Source: Hypholoma sublateritium FD-334 SS-4 | Lineage: Eukaryota > Basidiomycota > Agaricomycetes > Agaricales > Strophariaceae | Assembly: GCA_000827495.1 (NCBI GenBank) | Contig: KN817643.1 | Coordinates: forward strand, 1 to 64,000 | Direction: 5' to 3' | Length of the DNA: 64,000 nt | The notes under the pieces: model-generated | What the model saw: only the letters and a program-made list of their open reading frames with translations | What the model was told of the DNA's origin: nothing | The model's database searches: none | Shown: piece after piece, positions 59,201 to 64,000 of the stretch | Numbering within the stretch: position 1 is the first letter of the stretch | Layout of the letters: every line of letters starts with the position of its first letter | Program-made: the position numbers and the translations under genes

Positions 59201-60677
59201 GATAGACAAAACTGACGATAGAAAGTACTAACCATGTCCTTCCAGATCGTTTGGAGATCCTTATAATCCAATAAAATAGGGTTTAGAGCTACTTGTCGGC
59301 GAAACGAAGGTGATAAACACGTACAGCATCGTTGATACGATCATAAGATCCAGAGAGCAGGATCTGAGTGATTTTTTCCGTTCCTGCCTCTATCGCTTCC
59401 GACAGTTGTCTTTGTTGTATCTCCAGTTTGCGATTGAAGTGAGACGCGTTTCGAGAGAACAGGTCTTCTATATCTTCAGTAAGTTCCTTGAACAGTTTCT
59501 TGCGGATGCCAGGGAGGTCGTTTGATCGCTTGGATGCATCCCGCCCTGAAATCTTGGAGAGAGATTCTCCGCTCCTACTTATCAGTTCTTCTAGTAGTTC
59601 GTCATCGCTAAGACACTCTTTGACACCACCGTTCTCCTCAATGAAGGTTTTGACTTCCTTTTCTCGAGGAGTATCGAGCTTGTGAAAAAGTTCCATGGCA
59701 TTGTGTCTGTCTTGGATGCGCTTTACTTCAGCATTTTGAACATGTTGATCAAGCTTGTTGTGGAGTGAGTCAACTCCGAGCGACATATGGAAGGTGAAGG
59801 TTGTCATCAGGTTGCGCTTGTGCTCCTGGAATTGGGCAGAAAAATCGGCAAAGCGAGATTCGTATTGCAACGCTTTGACGGTCTTTGCTAATTAATAAGC
59901 AATCCGTCAGAGAAACATAATACTCGGCCACTGAGTACTGAGTGCTTACACAGAAAGGACTTTTTCAAGAAGGCGTCACAAGCCGAAGCGCATTTCTTGA
60001 TGTCGCGTGCTATAGCTTCTATATGTGGCGAGAGCCTTTGAGCAATAGATATTCTGTCGTTTCCTTCGCGTTCAACAGAATTGATATGACGCAGCCTATT
60101 AGTATCGCACTATGAATTAGCATCGAGGGTAGATTACAACGAGATGGAACGAAGGCGGCTGGAAAAAAAGTAACTCACTCAAAGAAAACCAAAACCAAAT
60201 CGTGCATCTCCACCCTGAGTGCCATGATCTTCCGGTCGTTTTCTCTGCGTGTTATGTCCATGGTAATGACCAAGACAAAGGCAGAAACGGCGGCTAAGAT
60301 TGGCCAAAGGTTGAGGGGGAAGTGTCTTGAGAATGAAGCACCCTACACGTACCACCCACGAAGGGATGCGTTTGTCCAAGGACCTGAAGGCCCTTGATCG
60401 TGGCTTGGGCAGCTTCAGCAAAATTGCTGAACACCTCTTCAATTTCGTCGAGAGAATCTCCGCCATTATCATTCAGATCTCGTGTTTTGCGACCAATGAT
60501 ATGAGCATTAGCATCATATACTTCATGGAGGAGATCGAATGCGCGAGACGGGTCAATATTTCCTGTTTATCGGATTCTTTTGGTCAAAATTTCTCCTGGT
60601 ATGCTGAGAGACAGTTACTGACGATGGTGGGAACCGAAATTCCTCGGGGAATGGTCCAAGGCATTCATCTTTCCCAT
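56215..60677 (-). CDS. Goodbye/EF-hand/ZZ protein, intact right copy
   Basis: About 1,210 residues in 14 exons with the same junctions as the left copy; I checked each join and found no break. It starts MGKMNALDHSPRNF; the first donor is GTCAGT. Residues to about 195 resemble the fungal STAND N-terminal Goodbye domain: AAVSAFVLVITMDITRREND, DIKKCASACDAFLKKSFL, and HMSLGVDSLHNKL. A helical region follows (LTEDIEDLFSRNASH), then KGSVKARHFVLAL and one EF-hand loop DDDGTGFISIKE. SLPHWIAYWAVGW comes next, then a long conserved middle. Near the C-terminus are a ZZ-like finger (CDWC...CLQC...CATC), a second (CNKP...CWACIICG...CFDC) and a coiled coil (VEERLLAMEDHLSRLEI). No P-loop is present. This suggests a Ca- and Zn-binding adaptor related to NLR N-termini; the role is inference. 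The 57-nt intron 6 is in frame and stop-free. Confidence 0.85.
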
Positions 60678-61189
60678 TTTGCGATGACTGTATGTCGTGA
60701 CGACGTGGAAGGGATTTCAGCGGGATGCAGTATGCTGCACTCGACAGTGTGCGAAGCACGTATTTATCGATTCAAAAAACGGGTGATAAAATCTTTGTGT
60801 GTGATGTGTGATGGGCGAAAAAGATACGACTTGTTTCAGTGAGCCTGATTAAGACTGAAAGCACTAGAACTGGGCGTCGTGGAACCCTTATACGCAGTTT
60901 CCGTTAGATAAAGCGGTGTCATGGTGTGCAAATCCCCCTTCGGTCAGAATTCTAAAGTTAGAATTTGATTCCAAAGACAAGGGCAGGAAGGCCTCACTTA
61001 ACACGCACCATTGTACATTATCATGCGTTCAGGGCTTTGACATAGTGCCACTGTTACTAGCAATCCGGGAGTATCATTGCTGTATCCCAAAAGTCAACTT
61101 CAATAACGACGAGTCAAGCTCCAGCAAGTCGAAAGTTGCATTGCAACTAGTTAGGAGGAAAGTGCCACGACGGAGAAAAACATAAATTC

Positions 61190-61544
61190 CCATGTCGTCT
61201 CGCATGTGGTGCGTATTTACTGCCATGATGATATATCCGTCCCGACTATGGAACGTTCAACTTTGATCAGATCACCTCTGCAAAAAGTCTCATTTAGATT
61301 GTCAAAACGTGTGTAAGTTTTGAGGCAGCTTACGGATGCCAAGGTAGCTTTGTATTAGGAACCCAAATGTGGTCTGGTAGAAGTGAGCTTCCGAGGGCAG
61401 TTGACAGTGCTGCCTTAGGCATTCTAACTCGCCTACAAGTGAGCGTGTCGTTAGCTCGCCAAACAGCAAGCGCTCAGTGTGGAAGGAGCAACAAAGCGGC
61501 ACTTTCTCCTCCGCCAGGTGCAGAGCGGTATCGCGCTCGAACAC
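61190..61544 (-). pseudogene. Fragment of a third family copy, right arm
   Basis: The minus-strand frame ALHLAEEKVPLCCSFHTERL, then GELTTRSL and PSEAHFYQTTFGF, matches exon 12 of the full gene (ALHLAQEKLWSRCFLEARF; VELTARSL; PSEARFYQATSEF). It lacks the rest. It is the inverted twin of 32530-32870 and is better preserved. Confidence 0.65.
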
Positions 61545-61549
61545 TCATC

Positions 61550-61980
61550 GGGACCCAACACACTGGAAAGCGGGGTGATGGTCGTGTCCCAGAAAAGTGC
61601 TCTATAAGGGAAGGCCTTGTGATCCGACAGCTGCACAGCTGGGGTATATGCGCAGGAGACATGAATGGGATGTAACCTGATCCATTGCAGTGATTGTGGC
61701 GGCGTACAGGGCGATCGTATTTGCAAGACGATGATAGATGCGTTCAAGAAGCGTTGAACGTAGCTCGGTATGAAGTCACGCCCGTCACAGAATGTGTCAC
61801 GCCTCCCTGGGCTGGCTTCTTGGGAGCACATACGATGGAGGGAGGCACTTCCCCGATCGAGAAAATGGCACGGCGACTCCAATTATATGCTTCTTGCTTT
61901 CCGCGATGGCCAGCACCCAAAAATCAAGGATGCCATTCCGCAGATAGGCGTTATGTACGATAGAGGCGGGTAAGCCTACT
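61550..61980 (+). pseudogene. Decayed sequence conserved between arms, right copy
   Basis: The plus strand reads SRPSQNVSRLPGLASWEHI and LLAFRDGQHPKIKDAIPQIG, homologous to minus-strand 32250-31985. The minus strand reads the hydrophobic counterpart of 32340-32520. No complete gene. Confidence 0.35.
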
Positions 61981-62076
61981 GGGCAGAGAGCGTGATAAGG
62001 CTCAAGCTGGACAGTGCTGGATCGAGTGGGCAGTTCAGGTGAGCGGATTCGAATTTCGAAGATTGTCGGGTTGGCT

Positions 62077-62492
62077 CTCCTCGATATCGAACTTGATCCG
62101 AATTATGCGATTATATGAACGAATGTCCACGGCGTGATGGGCTTCATAGGAAATGAGCAGGTTGATCTGTAGAGGATGAGCAGACTGTGCGCGTTAACGA
62201 AATATCGCCAATCATACCATGTTTCGTGCCTTTTATCTCGCATTTCGTGCATAAGACGTCGATGTACGTCTGCCCCAGACCTAATGTCCTCGACATCGAA
62301 TTTGATCCGAGTTATGCGACGATTTTCAACGGCATGATATCCCTCGTCAGAAATGAGCAAGCTGAAGAGCTAGGAGATTTGCAGAGGATGAGAACTGCGG
62401 GCGGCCATGAAAGTCTACCGATGCGTACATTGCTTTGCGCCTTCTATCCCATAATTCACGTGGCGAACGTCCATGAACATCTGTCCTAGGCC
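62077..62492. repeat. Two-copy tandem duplication, about 208-bp unit
   Basis: Copies start near 62077 ('ctcctcgatatcgaacttgatccg') and 62286 ('gtcctcgacatcgaatttga'). They share 'gaaatgagca', 'agaggatgag', 'cttttatc / ccttctatc' and the closing '(g/c)tc(t/c)gcccc / ctgtcc'. Copy 2 keeps an open frame (VLDIEFDPSYATIFNGM) while copy 1 has stops. The segment is absent from the left arm. Confidence 0.65.
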
Positions 62493-62549
62493 CTGCTAGT
62501 GTCCGCCCACCCTTAGCATATGCGAGTCAAGAGTCTCTGCGAATAACAA

Positions 62550-63480
62550 ATGGGTCCTCTAGTGCATAGAATGACAGCTGAGGAACGAGGGAAACGCAGC
62601 CTGGAAACAAGAGTCTGAGTCAACATGAACACCATATAAGCTGCATGATAGACGTACAATTACGCCCTCGTACGCAGAAGCCTCCGTCGCGTAAGTACAC
62701 ATAATTTGGCCGGTAGGCAGAAGTTGTGAATAGTAGATGCGTTCCAAGTCCACAGCGCCCGCGGCGACGGCGGCTACAGACAGTGCGACGGCTACACGAC
62801 TTCATACCCACCCGCGCAAAATAGATGCCGTCGGAGCTCGGCTCGCAAGCGCCGCTGGACCGACAGACGTCGTATGAATTCTCCGTGTCCTCTAATTCCG
62901 CGGCGGCTGCAGTCCACGTCTGCGGCGTTCGCGATGGTCATCGATTGGCGTATGAGGAGCTCAAAGCACGCGCGAAAGAGGCATAACGGACGGAGATGCT
63001 AGCCTGCGTAGATTCGTGTTCAGTTGCGAGATCGTGCTGTTGGGGGGGCCTCAGCTAAGTTGAGATATACATGCAGCTGAGAGGAAAATATAGTCAGAGA
63101 GTATCATTGGTACAAGACTGCTAGCAACACACACAAGTAGGTTGTTGTGCAGCACGCTGACGATCTACGTGAGCACGAGGGGCGCATTGCCTTTGCCGAA
63201 ATAGTCGAAATCGATAAAGGCTTTGCGGATTCGTTCCGTTGGAGGGTGAAGCTTCCAAAAAAACTGCCTGGGGTACTCCGCACGGCTGCACTCCAACACA
63301 GAAGAGGAATTACTCCTAAAATGTAGTCGCAGTTTACTGTGTTATTTCGAAGTTTGTTCGAAGTGCGAACTTTGAGGTCATTCAAGCGGAGAGTGTTATT
63401 TGTGCTTGTCACATCTGAGCGCGCGTATCAGTGTGCAGCGATAATGGACGGGGCGAATGTAGTACGAGCGGTGGGCTTGT
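62550..63480 (-). pseudogene. Decayed arm-specific gene, right copy
   Basis: Counterpart of 30560-31430. It shares the frame ending DTENSYDVCRSSGAC and the block MDLERIYYSQLL (left arm MNLERIYYSQLL). Stops in different places in the two arms show independent decay. Confidence 0.4.
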
Positions 63481-63573
63481 GGCATGGTGGTACGAAGGAG
63501 AGCAGGAAGTCGAATCCCATAGCCGAGACCGGGAAGAGGGTCATGATATTACGATGAGCGCATTGTGCATAGG

Positions 63574-63936
63574 TTACTGCGAGAGTCGCCGGCCAGATGG
63601 ACAGCAGGAATAAGACACGATCTGGGGCGTGGGGGTGTTCAGTGTTACAGGAAAACGCGAGTCTGCCAGACAGTAGACTTCGGGACGGAAATAAAGTAAA
63701 TACCCACGCCGTCGCACGTGGTGAGATCCAAGATAATATATTTTTTGGTTTACCAGAATGATATCTTCGTCCCGATTCCCTACCTCCGACAGCTGACCAG
63801 ACGGTGAGCTTTTAACGACATTCACCGCTCCATATCTCACCTGATTTCTCAGAGATGTTGCTTCTTCCAGGTTCGTCTTCGTTGTCGAAGCCAAAACTTG
63901 GCGCTCTTCTGCGCGACATCCAGAAGCAATGCCCAC
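63574..63936 (-). pseudogene. Partial further copy of the 32.8-kb block
   Basis: The minus-strand frame NRDEDIILVNQKIYYLGSHH matches SRDEDIIPEVNQKYVIQDLT near 32770-32830. The matching nucleotides (tcgggacgaagatat ... ggatctcac) lie at the outer edge of the right arm. A further, separate copy of this block therefore continues past the end of the window. Confidence 0.5.
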
Positions 63937-64000
63937 ACATCAAATCAGTCGACGCGGTCTGGGTACATTTGGTCCTGTGCAAGAACGATAAAGTGGAGGC

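Larger units (their letters stand above)
53260..63590 (-). repeat. Right arm of large inverted duplication
   Basis: Reverse-complement counterpart of 30440-41235, retaining gene order. It lacks the 556-bp MITE of the left arm but has about 500 bp extra at about 61980-62510 that includes a tandem duplication. The inner end is near the 'ccacgtgatcc' phrase at 53261 and the outer end near 63590. Confidence 0.88.

Noticed and set aside
30440..63590. Inverted arms as an assembly artefact
   Set aside because: The arms differ by many substitutions, a MITE, an 11-bp insertion and a ~500-bp segment. Artefactual fold-backs would be near identical.

Overview
The window looks like nuclear DNA of a mushroom-forming basidiomycete (Agaricomycetes). 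Genes are split by many short introns (mostly about 45-65 nt) with GTRNGT donors and CTRAY branch points. The gene families are typical of that group: expanded F-box proteins, a NACHT STAND protein (fungal NLR), a Cps1-type GT2 polysaccharide synthase and agaric orphan membrane proteins. Intergenic DNA carries decayed genes, MITEs and diverged tandem repeats. No rRNA, convincing tRNA, CRISPR array or prokaryotic operon was seen. Exon models were built by eye from reading frame, splice signals and phase; none has been searched against a database.

Layout. 0-5 kb: a three-exon orphan gene (1435-2621) and a small coiled-coil-like gene (3755-4458). 5-10.4 kb: decayed coding sequence on both strands, interrupted by a 635-bp hAT-type MITE with a perfect 8-bp target duplication. 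10.5-12.2 kb: a four-exon orphan gene and a 178-bp tandem repeat. 13.6-15.9 kb: the GT2 synthase on the minus strand. 18.7-23.7 kb: two tandem paralogous F-box genes. 24.1-26.7 kb: a NACHT NLR with a one-base homopolymer frameshift. 27.0-28.0 kb: a short F-box-like gene. 28.6-29.4 kb: a signal-peptide, His-rich, single-pass membrane protein. 30.0-30.4 kb: a truncated multi-pass membrane protein ending in a perfect 18-bp hairpin.

30.4-64 kb is dominated by one structure: two diverged copies of a roughly 10.5-kb segment in inverted orientation (about 30.44-41.24 and 53.26-63.59) around a unique 12-kb core. Each arm carries a 14-exon gene for a protein of about 1,210 residues that appears to combine a Goodbye-like fungal STAND N-terminal region, one EF-hand, two ZZ-type zinc fingers and a C-terminal coiled coil, with no NTPase. 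The right-arm copy (56215-60677, minus) looks intact. The left-arm copy (34021-38448, plus) is broken by an 11-bp insertion that looks like a transposon footprint. The left arm also carries a second hAT-type MITE that is absent from the right arm. The core holds a 746-residue disordered protein gene, a four-copy tandem array and a multi-pass membrane protein gene.

How the genes may work together: the NACHT protein, the NTPase-less Goodbye/EF-hand/ZZ proteins and the F-box genes all belong to classes that expand and decay quickly in mushroom genomes and are discussed as recognition or signalling repertoires. Joint function here is inference only.
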